From Sphingobium sp. AP49 (GTDB lineage: Bacteria > Pseudomonadota > Alphaproteobacteria > Sphingomonadales > Sphingomonadaceae): 64,000 bases of DNA. Position 1 is the stretch's first letter, and each line of letters starts with the position of its first letter. Positions 20,815-30,371 of this stretch are shown here, one piece after another. Below the pieces are notes generated by a model. It did not search any database, had not been told where the DNA came from, and saw only the letters and a list, made by a program, of their open reading frames with translations. A program made the position numbers and the translations under genes. The stretch lies in contig NZ_CP124576.1 in the NCBI RefSeq assembly GCF_000281715.2, forward strand, positions 1,743,501-1,807,500, written 5' to 3'.

Positions 20815-22250
20815 TGATCGAAACCGCTTCCCTTCTGGCCATACTGCCGGAACTCATCCTCACCGGCTCCGGCCTGGTGCTGATGCTGATCGCCGCCTTT
20901 GGCGGTGACCGCTCGACCCATGCCGTCAATTGGCTGGCAGTGCTCGCACTGCTCGCCGCCGGCCTCAGCCTCTGCACCTCGATGGCGCACGGTCCGGTCG
21001 CGTTCGACGGCCTGGTCCGTGCCGACGCCTTCTCTGTCTATGCGAAGGCGCTGATCTATGGCGCGGCCGGTGCGGCCATCCTGTTGGCCCCGCGCTTTTT
21101 CGCTGCCGGCGGCGCGCTGCGTCCCGAATATGCCGTCCTGATCGTCTTTGCCGCTATCGGCATGGGCATGATGGTCTCGGCCGGCGACATGCTGACGCTC
21201 TATGTTGGCTTGGAAATGAACAGCCTTGCGTCCTACGTGCTGGCCAGCTTCATGCGCCAGGACGAGAAGTCGTCGGAAGCGGGCCTGAAATATTTCGTGC
21301 TCGGTTCGCTGGCCAGCGGCATCCTGCTCTACGGCATTTCGCTGCTCTACGGCTTCACCGGTTCGACCGCGTTCGACGGCATCGCCATCGCCATGGGCGA
21401 CGGCGTGTCGAAGGGCGAGCTGTTCGGCCTGGTCTTCGTGCTCGCGGGCCTCGCCTTCAAGATCAGCGCCGTGCCGTTCCACATGTGGACGCCCGACGTC
21501 TATGAAGGTGCGCCGACCCCGGTCACCGCCTTCTTCGGCAGCGCGCCCAAGGTTGCCGCGATGGGCCTGATGGTCCGCGTCGCGATCGAGGCGCTCGGCC
21601 CGGCCGGCCTCGACTGGCAGCAGATCATCATCTTCGTTGCACTCGCCTCGATCCTGTTCGGTGCGGTCGCGGCGATCGGCCAGACCAGCATCAAGCGTCT
21701 GATGGCCTATTCGTCGATCAACAATGTCGGCTTCGCGCTGGTCGGCCTTGCGGCCGGGACGCCCGCCGGCGTTGCCGCGACGATGAGCTACATGGCGATC
21801 TACGTCGTCATGACCATCGGCGCCTTCGCCTGCATCCTCCAGATGCGGGATGCCGACGGCAAGCCGGTCGACACGATCGCCAGCCTTGCCGGCCTGTCGC
21901 AGTCGCGCAAGGGCCTGTCGGCCGCCTTCGCGATCTTCATGTTCTCGATGGCAGGTATCCCGCCGCTGTTCGGCTTCTGGGCGAAGTTCCTGGTGTTCGA
22001 TGCCGCAGTCGCCGCCAACCTGACCGCGCTCGCCGCCTTCGGCATCGCCATGTCGGTGATCGGCGCCTTCTATTATCTCAAGATCATCAAGACGATCTAT
22101 TTCGACGAGCCGGCCGCGCCCTATGAGGCGAAGGGCGGGGCGGTCGAGAATATCATCATGGCTGCCTGTGCCATCGTGATCGTCTTCGGTTATCTGCTCA
22201 ACCCGCTGCTGGACAAGGCCAGCGCGGCTGCGGCGGCTTCGCTGTTCTGA
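20814..22250 (+). CDS. nuoN: NADH-quinone oxidoreductase subunit N
   Basis: Third antiporter-like proton-pumping subunit, 478 residues, with about 14 helices and the conserved segments LYVGLEMNSLASYVLA and FHMWTPDVYEGAPTPVTAFF. It ends the complex I set; all 14 subunits A-N are present and intact. Its TGA overlaps the apparent CTG start of birA. Confidence 0.96.
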   Translation: MIETASLLAILPELILTGSGLVLMLIAAFGGDRSTHAVNWLAVLALLAAGLSLCTSMAHGPVAFDGLVRADAFSVYAKALIYGAAGAAILLAPRFFAAGGALRPEYAVLIVFAAIGMGMMVSAGDMLTLYVGLEMNSLASYVLASFMRQDEKSSEAGLKYFVLGSLASGILLYGISLLYGFTGSTAFDGIAIAMGDGVSKGELFGLVFVLAGLAFKISAVPFHMWTPDVYEGAPTPVTAFFGSAPKVAAMGLMVRVAIEALGPAGLDWQQIIIFVALASILFGAVAAIGQTSIKRLMAYSSINNVGFALVGLAAGTPAGVAATMSYMAIYVVMTIGAFACILQMRDADGKPVDTIASLAGLSQSRKGLSAAFAIFMFSMAGIPPLFGFWAKFLVFDAAVAANLTALAAFGIAMSVIGAFYYLKIIKTIYFDEPAAPYEAKGGAVENIIMAACAIVIVFGYLLNPLLDKASAAAAASLF

Positions 22251-22960
22251 CGCAGTTTCGCACCGTAGAAGAAACCGGCTCCACCAATGCCGACATGCTG
22301 GCATTGGCGGAGCAGGGTGAAACCGAAGGCCTCTGGCTGCGCGCAAAGCGACAGTCCGGAGGCCGCGGTCGTTTGGGCCGGGCGTGGGAAAGCCCGGTCG
22401 GCAATCTCTATTGCTCCACCCTGATCCGGCTGCAGCCGGGCGACCCGATGGCGCACACGCTGGCGCTGGTCGCGGCAAATGCCGTCCATGCGCTGATTGC
22501 CCCGCTCTGTGCCGGACAGGCGCGGATCAAATGGCCCAATGACATATTGGTCGACGGCGCAAAGATCGCCGGCATATTGCTGGAACGCACCGGCGATGCC
22601 GTGGTCGTCGGCATCGGCATCAACGTCACCCATTTTCCGGAAGGCCTCGACCGTCCGGTCACCAGTCTCGCAGCGCAAGGCGCGACCGGGGAGGGGGCGG
22701 ATGCCGCCGCGCTGCTGGAGCGCCTTGCCCAGCTTTTTGGCCATTGGCTGGCGATTTGGCGTGCCCAGGGGCTCGATCCGGTGCGCGCCCACTGGCTGCT
22801 CAACGCCCATCCGATCGGCACGCCGATGCGCGTCGTCCAGCCCGATGGCGACGTGGTGGAGGGCGGCTTCGGTACGCTCGACAGCCAGGGCATGTTGATC
22901 CTGCGCTTGGCGAATGGCGATACCCGTGCCATTCATGCCGGCGATATCTTTCTCATCTGA
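22247..22960 (+). CDS. birA: Biotin-protein ligase, apparent CTG start
   Basis: Activates biotin with ATP and attaches it to carrier proteins such as the acetyl-CoA carboxylase BCCP. The catalytic core is complete only if translation starts upstream of the ATG at 22295: the biotin/ATP-contacting motif [10 protein letters not shown] lies before and across it. In that frame the stop at 22124-22126 is followed by no ATG, GTG or TTG until 22295. CTG at 22247 overlaps the nuoN stop as CTGA, exactly like the ATGA/GTGA couplings in this operon, and gives a 237-residue product. Further motifs: [12 protein letters not shown], the catalytic lysine in IKWPNDIL and a C-terminal beta domain. There is no N-terminal helix-turn-helix, so it is not a repressor. 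Confidence 0.9.
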   Translation: MTQFRTVEETGSTNADMLALAEQGETEGLWLRAKRQSGGRGRLGRAWESPVGNLYCSTLIRLQPGDPMAHTLALVAANAVHALIAPLCAGQARIKWPNDILVDGAKIAGILLERTGDAVVVGIGINVTHFPEGLDRPVTSLAAQGATGEGADAAALLERLAQLFGHWLAIWRAQGLDPVRAHWLLNAHPIGTPMRVVQPDGDVVEGGFGTLDSQGMLILRLANGDTRAIHAGDIFLI

Positions 22961-22970
22961 GGGTTCGGCC

Positions 22971-23753
22971 ATGCTTCTCGCGATCGACGCGGGCAACACC
23001 AATGTCGTTTTCGCGCTGCTCGACGGGCGTGAGATCAAGACGCGCTGGCGCATCGCCACCGACCCGCGCCGCACCGCCGACGAATATGCGGTGTGGCTGA
23101 ATCAGCTTTTGATGCTGGAAGGCTATGCCATGGCCGATGTCGACGCGGTGATCGTCGCCACGGTCGTGCCACGCGCACTCCACAATCTTCAGGTGCTGGC
23201 CGACAAATATTTCAAGACCACTGCGCTGGTCGCCGGCCAGTCGCCGGTCGACTGGGGCATCGAACTAGACGTGGCGGAGCCGGCCTCGGTCGGCGCCGAC
23301 CGGGTTGTAAACGCGATCGCGGCCCACCATCTTTATGCTGGCGACCTGATCGTCATCGACTTTGGCACGGCGACGACCTTCGACGTGGTGGATTATCGCG
23401 GCGCCTATAAGGGCGGCATCATCGCGCCGGGCATCAACCTGTCGCTCGATGCGCTGGTGGCGGCGGCGGCGAAACTACCCCGCATCGCGATCGCCCCGCC
23501 GGAGAACCGATCGGTTATCGGTCGGACCACGGCCGACGCCATGCTGATCGGCGTCTTCTGGGGCTATGTGGCGATGATGGAGGGGCTGGTCGCCCGGATG
23601 CGGGCCGAGATCGGCCGCCCGACCAAAGTGATTTCGACCGGAGGACTGGCCGTCCTCTTCAATGACAATAGCGATATTTTCGATGCGATCGCGCCCGACC
23701 TGACGATCCAGGGCCTCGCATTGCTGTACGAACGGAGTTTTAAAACAGAATGA
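22971..23753 (+). CDS. coaX: Type III pantothenate kinase
   Basis: First step of coenzyme A synthesis, phosphorylating pantothenate with ATP and a monovalent cation. ASKHA-fold motifs: N-terminal [11 protein letters not shown] (phosphate loop with Asp6), a middle [12 protein letters not shown] block and [11 protein letters not shown] (catalytic Asp). 260 residues, usual. The ATG at 22971 follows a GAGGG site. Its stop overlaps the RNase J start, and it sits between birA and rnj as in other alphaproteobacteria. Confidence 0.95.
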   Translation: MLLAIDAGNTNVVFALLDGREIKTRWRIATDPRRTADEYAVWLNQLLMLEGYAMADVDAVIVATVVPRALHNLQVLADKYFKTTALVAGQSPVDWGIELDVAEPASVGADRVVNAIAAHHLYAGDLIVIDFGTATTFDVVDYRGAYKGGIIAPGINLSLDALVAAAAKLPRIAIAPPENRSVIGRTTADAMLIGVFWGYVAMMEGLVARMRAEIGRPTKVISTGGLAVLFNDNSDIFDAIAPDLTIQGLALLYERSFKTE

Positions 23754-25387
23754 CACCCAAAGACGAGCTGCTCTTCCTGGCCCTTGGCGGCTCGGGCGAG
23801 ATCGGCATGAACGTCAATCTTTATGGTTGCCAGGGCAAATGGGTCATGGTCGACCTCGGCCTGACCTTTGCTGACCCCCTGTATCCCGGCGTGGAACTGG
23901 TGCTGCCCGACCTGGCCTTCATCGAGGAGCGCAAGGACGACCTGCTCGGCATCGTGCTGACCCACGGGCATGAGGATCATATCGGCGCCATCCCCTATCT
24001 GGCGGCGGACCTGGGCGTGCCGCTCTATGCCACGCCCTTCACCGCAGGCCTGATCCGGCTGAAGCTGGAGGAAGAGGGCCTGACCAAGGAGGTGAAGCTG
24101 CACGTCATCGAGAATGAGGGCAGCTTCAATCTCGGGCCGTTCGGCTTCCGCTATGTGCCGCTGGCCCACTCGATCCCGGAGGGCAATGCCGTCCTGATCG
24201 ACACGCCGCACGGCCGCATCTTCCACACCGGCGACTGGAAGCTGGACGCCGCCCCGCTGCTCGGCCAGCCCTCCACCCCGGAGGAACTGACCGCGATCGG
24301 CGACGAGGGCGTGCTGGCGCTGGTGTGCGACAGCACCAATGTCTTCAATCCAGAACCATCGGGTTCTGAAAGCACCGTGCGCGATGGCCTGATGCAGACC
24401 GTCGCAGCGGCCAAGGGCCGCGTACTGGTCACTACCTTTGCCTCCAACGCTGCGCGCGTGCAGACGCTGGGCGAGGTCGCGGCCGCCACCGGGCGCAAGC
24501 TGTGCGTCGCCGGCCGCTCGCTCGACCGCATCATCAGCACTGCCAAGGCCGCCGGCTATCTCAAGGATTTCCCGCCGGTGCTGGATTGGGACGATGCGAT
24601 GGACCTGCCCCGCTCGGAGGTGATGTTCATCGCCACCGGCGGCCAGGGCGAGGCGCGCGCCGCCCTGTCGCGCATCGCGTTTGACAGCCACCCGATCAAG
24701 CTGGCCGAGGGCGATACGGTCATCTTCTCGTCCAAGCAGATTCCGGGCAACGAGATCGCGATCGGCCGCATTCAGAATGCGCTGGCGACCAAGGGCATCA
24801 TCATGGTGACCGACCGCCAGGCCGAGGTCCATGTCTCGGGTCATCCGGGCCGTCCGGAACTGGAATCCATGTATCGCTGGATCCGCCCTGCCATCCTGCT
24901 GCCGGTCCATGGTGAGCGTCGCCACATGGCGGAACAGGCGCGGCTTGGCCTCGCCACCGGCATCCCCGATGCGGTGGTCCAGTCGAACGGCGACCTGCTG
25001 CGCCTGGCGCCGGGCAAGCCGACGATCATCGGCCATCAGGATACCGGCCGACTGGTCCTCGACGGCGACGTCATCCTGCCCGCCGACGGCGCGACCATGA
25101 ACGAACGGCGCAAGCTCGGCCTGCACGGCCAGATCAGCGTTGCCGTGGCGCTCGATGCCAAGAACCGGCTGATCGGCGAACCCGTGCTGCGCACCCAGGG
25201 CGTGCCGGTGGAGGAAGACAAGGACGCCTTCCTCGCCGAAGCGGCTGAGGATGCCGCCGCTGCCGTGACCAAGGGATCGATGGAGCAGGAAGCCCTGCGC
25301 GAACGCCTGCGCCTCGCCGTGCGCCGCACTGCGACCCGCTGGACCGGCAAGAAGCCGATCGTCGACGTGCTGCTGATCCGCGCATGA
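23750..25387 (+). CDS. rnj: Ribonuclease J
   Basis: Metallo-beta-lactamase/beta-CASP nuclease with endo- and 5'-3' exonuclease activity in RNA processing. The zinc motif HGHEDH is at 72-77, further metal ligands lie in the [10 protein letters not shown] and FHTGDWKLD blocks, and the beta-CASP part contains [14 protein letters not shown] and VSGHPGR. 545 residues. Starts by overlap with coaX and is followed by a terminator, so it probably ends the long nuo transcript. An RNase E inhibitor homologue (rraB) occurs elsewhere in this window. Confidence 0.93.
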   Translation: MTPKDELLFLALGGSGEIGMNVNLYGCQGKWVMVDLGLTFADPLYPGVELVLPDLAFIEERKDDLLGIVLTHGHEDHIGAIPYLAADLGVPLYATPFTAGLIRLKLEEEGLTKEVKLHVIENEGSFNLGPFGFRYVPLAHSIPEGNAVLIDTPHGRIFHTGDWKLDAAPLLGQPSTPEELTAIGDEGVLALVCDSTNVFNPEPSGSESTVRDGLMQTVAAAKGRVLVTTFASNAARVQTLGEVAAATGRKLCVAGRSLDRIISTAKAAGYLKDFPPVLDWDDAMDLPRSEVMFIATGGQGEARAALSRIAFDSHPIKLAEGDTVIFSSKQIPGNEIAIGRIQNALATKGIIMVTDRQAEVHVSGHPGRPELESMYRWIRPAILLPVHGERRHMAEQARLGLATGIPDAVVQSNGDLLRLAPGKPTIIGHQDTGRLVLDGDVILPADGATMNERRKLGLHGQISVAVALDAKNRLIGEPVLRTQGVPVEEDKDAFLAEAAEDAAAAVTKGSMEQEALRERLRLAVRRTATRWTGKKPIVDVLLIRA

Positions 25388-25395
25388 TATGAGAG

Positions 25396-25440
25396 AGCGC
25401 CGTTCGCCATCCTGCGGGAGCAAGGCGAACGGCGCTTTCG
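25396..25440 (+). terminator. Intrinsic terminator after rnj
   Basis: A perfect 13-base stem, AGCGCCGTTCGCC (25396-25408) with GGCGAACGGCGCT (25424-25436), 15-base loop, followed by TTCG. The poly-U tract is short but the stem is very stable. It closes the nuo-birA-coaX-rnj transcription unit. Confidence 0.8.
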
Positions 25441-25558
25441 CAAATGCCCAGAAGCTTCTAGGCTCAGGCCGATCAAGATTGAATCGTCATGGCGAGCGAA
25501 AAAGCGCCGCCATGACGGGAGAGGATAGGGGCATGCGCTGCAATTTCGGGCGGGCCGG

Positions 25559-25828
25559 ATGAACTGGTACGCCATCTTCGCCATCTATGTGCTGTTCTGG
25601 GTGATCAGCGCCTTCCTCGTCCTGCCCTTCGGCCTGCGCACGCCCGACGAGACGGGCGAGCTACTGCTGAAAGGCCAGGCGGACAGCGCCCCCAGCAACT
25701 TCCGCCCCGGCCGCGTCATGCTGCGCGCGACCCTGCTCTCGGCCGTCCTGTTCGGTCTCTATTATGCCAATTATGTGCAGGGCTGGGTCACGATCGACAA
25801 CATCCCCGGCCTCCATCCGCCACGCTGA
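25559..25828 (+). CDS. DUF1467 family membrane protein
   Basis: An 89-residue protein with two transmembrane helices (about 3-24 and 56-78) around the conserved loop LPFGLRTPDE...GQADSAPSNFRPGR. The family is found next to the nuo/rnj region in alphaproteobacteria; its function is unknown. The GQADSAP motif identifies it. Ribosome site is weak (GGGCGG). Confidence 0.85.
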   Translation: MNWYAIFAIYVLFWVISAFLVLPFGLRTPDETGELLLKGQADSAPSNFRPGRVMLRATLLSAVLFGLYYANYVQGWVTIDNIPGLHPPR

Positions 25829-25933
25829 GCGGGGATGACGGAGTTGGGTGGGAAGCGGAAAGTCGGGTTTATAGTCAGGCCATGGTCAATTCAGACGTTT
25901 GGCGTGCTCAACGTAATGCGCTAGGCCATATAC

Positions 25934-26257
25934 ATGGCGAGAATTCAGCAAACGTTCCTTAATGAAAAGCCGTGGCCCATCTACGTTTCAGTGGAGCCAT
26001 GGCCGCATTGTTTTGAACTGCTGCCAGGTGAAAAGCTAACATTGGCGTGGGATGCTCCCGAAACTGGCGACGCAGCACAAATTGAATTGATCAGCGATAA
26101 GGAGATCGTCGTTTGGCCGGAAGGCGACATCGACGCCATAGAATACTACATCAATGACGTGCCTGCTAAGGATCGTAGTTACGATTTTAAATATCCAATT
26201 GTCCTGCCGCCGAAACCTCCCGGCCTGTGGTCTGCTTTTAAAGGTATTTTTCGCTAA
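25934..26257 (+). CDS. Small orphan protein of unknown function
   Basis: A 107-residue soluble protein with no signal peptide, a beta-rich middle (LLPGEKLTLAWDAPETGD, AAQIELISDKEIVVWPEGD) and a Pro-rich C-terminal stretch ending GLWSAFKGIFR. The base composition is clearly AT-richer than the flanking genes, which suggests recent acquisition. I do not recognise a family. It borders the repeat-rich gap 26258-26748. Confidence 0.55.
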   Translation: MARIQQTFLNEKPWPIYVSVEPWPHCFELLPGEKLTLAWDAPETGDAAQIELISDKEIVVWPEGDIDAIEYYINDVPAKDRSYDFKYPIVLPPKPPGLWSAFKGIFR

Positions 26258-26303
26258 TCCCAGTGGCAATAAATGGTCGCAAGCTTCCGTCCTCATCCCG
26301 TCA

Positions 26304-26322
26304 TGCCGGGCTTGACCCGACA
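26304..26322. repeat. REP-like palindrome (GTCATGCCGGGCTTGACCCG type)
   Basis: TGCCGGG, loop CTTGA, CCCGACA, with one mismatch. This is the short extragenic palindrome often scattered through alphaproteobacterial genomes. Confidence 0.6.
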
Positions 26323-26437
26323 TCCCGCTGCGAGCGCGACCCAACCAAGGCCGCACCCCGTCTGTCCTATTCGGCCGGTCCATGATTTACTCCGGCCATG
26401 AACAGCCCCCCCCCCCTCAAGCACGCACGTCCAGAAT

Positions 26438-26625
26438 TGTCGCGCCGCTGTCGCGTCCCTGTCGCCTGACTGTCGCGTCGGTGGTGCGGGATGATGACCC
26501 TGATCGTGACCCAAGTGTCGCGTCACAGGCGCATGGGTGTCGCGTCGCGGGCGCGTCACAGGCGCAAAAGGCCCAAAATGGCCCGACGACACTGTGAACT
26601 TCGGGCCGAAATAAACTGTCGCGTC
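26438..26625. repeat. Irregular cluster of TGTCGCGTC repeats
   Basis: Exact TGTCGCGTC at 26449, 26471, 26516, 26538 and 26617, with partial copies at 26438 (TGTCGCG) and 26460 (TGTCGCC). CGCGTCACAGGCGCA occurs twice (26519-26533 and 26552-26566). The copies are all in the same orientation but unevenly spaced. Could be a protein-binding array or decayed tandem repeat. Confidence 0.6.
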
Positions 26626-26748
26626 ATCCGCCCCGACACGCTGACCCTCAAGGCGGCAAATTCGCGCTGTCCTACACCGCACCCCTCCGCCATAATGCGG
26701 ACGGCTCTTTGACCTGTCGGATATGACCGCGCGTCGTGGAGAGCGCCC

Positions 26749-27924
26749 CTACCGCTTGCGCGTCAATTCCCGCATCGCCTCGTCCAGCCCCTCCAAGGTC
26801 AGCGGATACATGCGCTCGTTCATCAGGTCGCGGATGATGCGGGTGGACTGGCTATAGCCCCAATGTTCCGCCGGCGCGGGGTTGAGCCACACGGTCGCGG
26901 GATAGGTATGGGTGACGCGCTGCAGCCAGACGGCACCGGCTTCCTCGTTCATATGCTCCACCGACCCGCCGGGATGGCTGATCTCATAGGGGCTCATCGC
27001 CGCGTCGCCGACGAAGATCACCTTATAGTCATGGCCATATTTGTGCAGCACGTCCCAGGTCGGGGTGCGCTCGGCAAAGCGGCGGCGATTATCCTTCCAC
27101 ACGCCTTCATAGAGGCAGTTGTGGAAGTAGAAGAATTCCATATTCTTGAATTCGCTGGTCGCGGCGGAAAACAGCTCCTCGCACAGCTTGATATGCGGGT
27201 CCATCGATCCGCCCACGTCCAGGAACAGCAGCAGCTTGACCGCATTGTGCCGCTCGGGCCGCATCCGGATGTCGAGCCAGCCCTGCCGCGCGGTGCCGCG
27301 GATCGTGGCGTCCAGGTCCAGTTCGTCGGCCGCCCCCTCCCGCGCAAAACGCCGCAGCCGGCGCAGCGCCACCTTGATGTTGCGGGTGCCGATCTCGCGA
27401 TTATTGTCCAGATTGGCGAATTCGCGCTTTTCCCAGACCTTGATCGCGCGCTTGTGCCGGCTTTCCCCGCCGATCCGCACGCCCTCGGGATTATAGCCGC
27501 CATGGCCGAAGGGGGATGTGCCGCCGGTGCCGATCCACTTGCTGCCGCCCTGGTGCCGCTCCTTCTGCTCCTCCAGCCGCTCCTTCAGCGTCTTCATGAT
27601 CTCGTCCCAGTCGCCCAGCGACTTGATCTTCTCCATCTCCTCGGGGCTGAGGAATTTCTCCGCGACCAGCCGCAGCCATTCCTCGGGTATCTCCGCCTCG
27701 ACCCCGTCTTGACCCAGCAGGCCCTTGAACACTTTGGCAAAAACCTGGTCGAACCGGTCGATCAGCCCCTCATCCTTCACATAGGTGGCGCGGGCGAGAT
27801 AATAGAAATCCTCGGGCGTGCGGGCGATCACGTCGCGCTCCAGTGCTTCGAGCAGGAGCAGATGCTCCTTGATGCTGGCGGGGATGCCGGCGGCGCGCAG
27901 CGCGTCGAGAAAATTGAGCATCAT
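26749..27924 (-). CDS. CoxE-like VWA domain protein
   Basis: A 391-residue cytosolic protein of the CoxE-like VWA group. The metal-binding MIDAS motif is DVGGSMD at 236-242, with the later IFVGDAAMSPYE block supplying further ligands. The N-terminal part is helical and charged, and a Gly-rich stretch (TGGTSPFGHGGYNPEG) precedes the VWA fold. Such proteins work with MoxR-type ATPases as chaperones that insert metals or assemble complexes. The likely partner lies 4 kb away on the same strand (31921-32766). No carbon monoxide dehydrogenase gene is present, so cox is not assigned. Confidence 0.85.
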   Translation of the reverse strand: MMLNFLDALRAAGIPASIKEHLLLLEALERDVIARTPEDFYYLARATYVKDEGLIDRFDQVFAKVFKGLLGQDGVEAEIPEEWLRLVAEKFLSPEEMEKIKSLGDWDEIMKTLKERLEEQKERHQGGSKWIGTGGTSPFGHGGYNPEGVRIGGESRHKRAIKVWEKREFANLDNNREIGTRNIKVALRRLRRFAREGAADELDLDATIRGTARQGWLDIRMRPERHNAVKLLLFLDVGGSMDPHIKLCEELFSAATSEFKNMEFFYFHNCLYEGVWKDNRRRFAERTPTWDVLHKYGHDYKVIFVGDAAMSPYEISHPGGSVEHMNEEAGAVWLQRVTHTYPATVWLNPAPAEHWGYSQSTRIIRDLMNERMYPLTLEGLDEAMRELTRKR

Positions 27925-28055
27925 GGTGCCGGTCTTGTCGGCCAGCCGGGCAGGGGATGCAAGCGGTGGCCGGATCGCGTTGGCGAAATATTAAGTGTTG
28001 CGCCGCACGGTAAACAAGTCAGTATCCATTGTGACAGTTAAGTTGCGGGGGCAGC

Positions 28056-29435
28056 TTGGAAAATCGGGATTTGTTGGCTGATCTTGGAGAAAGATCGGGC
28101 GACATAGCATTGCAATGCAGCGAAACGGCTGGATTTCTGAGCGAATTAAATCGCCGGATTCAGGGCGATTCGGCGCGCCTGTCTGATTTGCAGGCGAATA
28201 TGCAGACGCTCGCCGCCAGCCAGAATGAGAGCGTCGTTGCCGCGCAGGAACTGAGCCTGACTGCGGGGCGGGCCGGACGGATCATCGCCGAAGGGCATGA
28301 TGTCATCACCCTGTCGCTGGGCGAAGTGGCTGGTCTGGTCGAGCATGTCACCGGCATGGAAGGGCATTTGCGCCAGTTTTTGCAGGTGATCGAGGCGGTT
28401 GGCGGCATTTCCGACCAGTTGGGGACGATCGCGCGCCAGACCCGGTTGCTCGGCGTCAACGCTGCGATCGAGGCAGCGCGCGGCGGGGCTGCGACAATGG
28501 GCTTTGCGGTCGTGGCGGAGGAGATTCGCCGGCTCGCCGAGCAGGCGGCCGAATCCTCCGCATCCGTCGGCAGCAAGCTGGGCCAACTTGACCGGGACGC
28601 GCGCCACCTGATCGGTGGGGTTGAGGCCAATATTCAGCGCGGCCGCGACGTCGGCACCCATATCGACCAGTTGCGCCTCTCCATGGCGGAAATAGCGTCG
28701 ATGGTGACCCAGTTCGGTGTGCGCTCCAACGCGATTGTCACCTGCACCGACGAGGCGGATATTCATGTCGCTGCGCTGGATCAGGGGCTCAGCCTGTTCG
28801 GCAGTTCCTCGACCGAAAGTGCGGGCCGGGTCGATATGGCGCGCGGCCAGTTGGAGGCATTGGAAAGCCTGGCCAACGACATGCTCAACACCGCTGCCCA
28901 TAGTGGGCGCCAGACCCGCAATAGTCGGTATATTGCCCTGGCGGAGGAAGGGGCAGCGGAGGTCGCGGAGCTGATCGACGGGGCGCTGGCGCGGGGCGAA
29001 TTGGCGGAACAGTCTCTGTTCGACCGGAACTATCGGCCGATTGCCGGGTCCCAGCCGACCCAATATGAAACCGCCTTCACCGGCTTTGCCGATTTGCGCG
29101 TGCGTCCCTTGCTTGATCGCCACACGGCGCAGGATGCGGCGATCATTGGGTGTTGCCTCATCGACATGGACGGCTATCTGCCCACCCATATCAGTGCGCG
29201 CAGCCAGCCGCAGCGCGTAGCCGACCCGCGCTGGAACATGGAACATGCCCGCAACCGGCAGATATTCATGGATGCCCAGACCCGCCGCGCCCTCGACGGC
29301 GACGAGGATTTCTACCTCTTCACCTATCGCCAGGATCTGGGCGAGGGGCGCTATCGGGCGCTGCGCAGCGTGTTCGTGCCGCTGCGCTTCGCCGGGCGCC
29401 GCTGGGGCTTGTATGAAGTCGGCTACCTGATCTGA
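28056..29435 (+). CDS. Soluble methyl-accepting chemotaxis-like protein
   Basis: A 459-residue protein with no transmembrane helix. Residues about 1-290 are a long helical coiled coil with the receptor signalling tip (IARQTRLLGVNAAIEAARGG, then GFAVVAEEIRRLAEQAAESS). Beyond 290 lies a separate C-terminal domain with the motifs NRQIFMDAQTRRAL and RYRALRSVFVPLRFAGRRWG, a sensor-like module seen at the C-terminus of some receptors and regulators. It may sense a cytosolic or diffusible signal and act on a CheA-type kinase, but no che gene is near. Starts with TTG after a G-rich site. Its 3' end overlaps the convergent DUF817 gene by 13 bases. Confidence 0.85.
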   Translation: MENRDLLADLGERSGDIALQCSETAGFLSELNRRIQGDSARLSDLQANMQTLAASQNESVVAAQELSLTAGRAGRIIAEGHDVITLSLGEVAGLVEHVTGMEGHLRQFLQVIEAVGGISDQLGTIARQTRLLGVNAAIEAARGGAATMGFAVVAEEIRRLAEQAAESSASVGSKLGQLDRDARHLIGGVEANIQRGRDVGTHIDQLRLSMAEIASMVTQFGVRSNAIVTCTDEADIHVAALDQGLSLFGSSSTESAGRVDMARGQLEALESLANDMLNTAAHSGRQTRNSRYIALAEEGAAEVAELIDGALARGELAEQSLFDRNYRPIAGSQPTQYETAFTGFADLRVRPLLDRHTAQDAAIIGCCLIDMDGYLPTHISARSQPQRVADPRWNMEHARNRQIFMDAQTRRALDGDEDFYLFTYRQDLGEGRYRALRSVFVPLRFAGRRWGLYEVGYLI

Positions 29436-30292
29436 TCGACCTGGCCTGATTGAACCGGCCGGATGCCGTGGATCAGCGAAACCAGCACGAAGGAGATGAT
29501 CATCAGCAGATACCAGGCGCCCAGCTTGGTGAGGCTGACCATTTCCCAGCCATGGCGCTGGCTGGGGTAGGTCCAGGCATTGGCGAAGGTTCCGATATTC
29601 TCCGCCAGCCAGATGAACAGCGCGACCAAAAAGAAGCCGAGCAGTAGCGGCATCCGCCGTGGCTCGCGCCAGGGCGTGAACCAGATCCAGGTCCGCCCGA
29701 ACAGGAGAAACGCGGCGGCAAACAGGGCGATCCGCACATCGGGCAACCAGTGATGGGCGAAGAAATTGATATAGATGGCGCCCGCAAGCAGCGCCGTCGT
29801 CCAGACCGGCGGATAGTGGCTGAAACCGAAATCGAAGATGCGCCAGATCCGGGCGATATAGCTGCCGACGGCGGCATACATGAAGCCGGAGAATAGCGGT
29901 ACCGGGCCGATATGGAGCAGGCTGGCCTCGGGATAGACCCAGCTTCCCGCATGGGTCTTGAACAATTCCATGATGGTGCCGATCAGGTGGAAGGCGCAGA
30001 TGACCAATGCCTCGCGCGGACTTTCCAGCCTGAGCAGCAGCATCGCGACCTGGATTGCGATCGCCGACAGGGTCAGGAAATCATAGCGATGCAGCGGCGC
30101 ATCGGCGGGATAGAAGATGTGGGTGCCCAGCAGCAGCGCCAGCATCAGCCCGCCGAACAGGCAGGCCCAGCCCTGCTTGAAGCCGAACAGCAGGAATTCA
30201 TAGGCCCAGGCGCGTGGCCCCGCCGTGACGCGCACCGATTCCAGATGGGCGCGTATCCGCGCAAAGCGGGTCGCGCCCGTGGAGTGGTTCAT
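29423..30292 (-). CDS. DUF817 family integral membrane protein
   Basis: A 289-residue protein with about eight hydrophobic helices. Conserved family segments include RAWAYEFLLFGFKQGWACLFGG (25-46), GTIMELFKTHAGSWVYPE, FSGFMYAAVGSYIAR and the C-terminal WLAENIGTFANAWTYPSQ. Function is unknown. Charged and aromatic residues in the membrane segments suggest a transporter or enzyme on lipids, but that is a guess. It converges on the chemoreceptor-like gene. Confidence 0.82.
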   Translation of the reverse strand: MNHSTGATRFARIRAHLESVRVTAGPRAWAYEFLLFGFKQGWACLFGGLMLALLLGTHIFYPADAPLHRYDFLTLSAIAIQVAMLLLRLESPREALVICAFHLIGTIMELFKTHAGSWVYPEASLLHIGPVPLFSGFMYAAVGSYIARIWRIFDFGFSHYPPVWTTALLAGAIYINFFAHHWLPDVRIALFAAAFLLFGRTWIWFTPWREPRRMPLLLGFFLVALFIWLAENIGTFANAWTYPSQRHGWEMVSLTKLGAWYLLMIISFVLVSLIHGIRPVQSGQVDQIR

Positions 30293-30371
30293 GGAGGAGG
30301 GGTTTAGCGCGCGGCGCAGCGAGAGGGAATAATGCCTTTGTGGCGGCCGGTCAGCCGACCGCCAGGGGTGG

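Larger units (their letters stand above)
26258..26748. other. Repeat-rich intergenic region, no gene seen
   Basis: A 491-base gap without a convincing gene. It holds an alphaproteobacterial palindromic repeat (26304-26322), a run of 11 C at 26406-26416, five copies of TGTCGCGTC and a 15-base direct repeat. The short frame 26382-26597 reads through the C run but looks non-coding. Confidence 0.7.

Noticed and set aside
26382..26597. A 71-codon frame containing the C11 tract
   Set aside because: It runs through repeats, lacks a ribosome site and has no family-like sequence.
26438..26625. CRISPR array or replication iterons
   Set aside because: The repeat is only 9 bases, spacing is irregular, and no cas or replication initiator gene is present.
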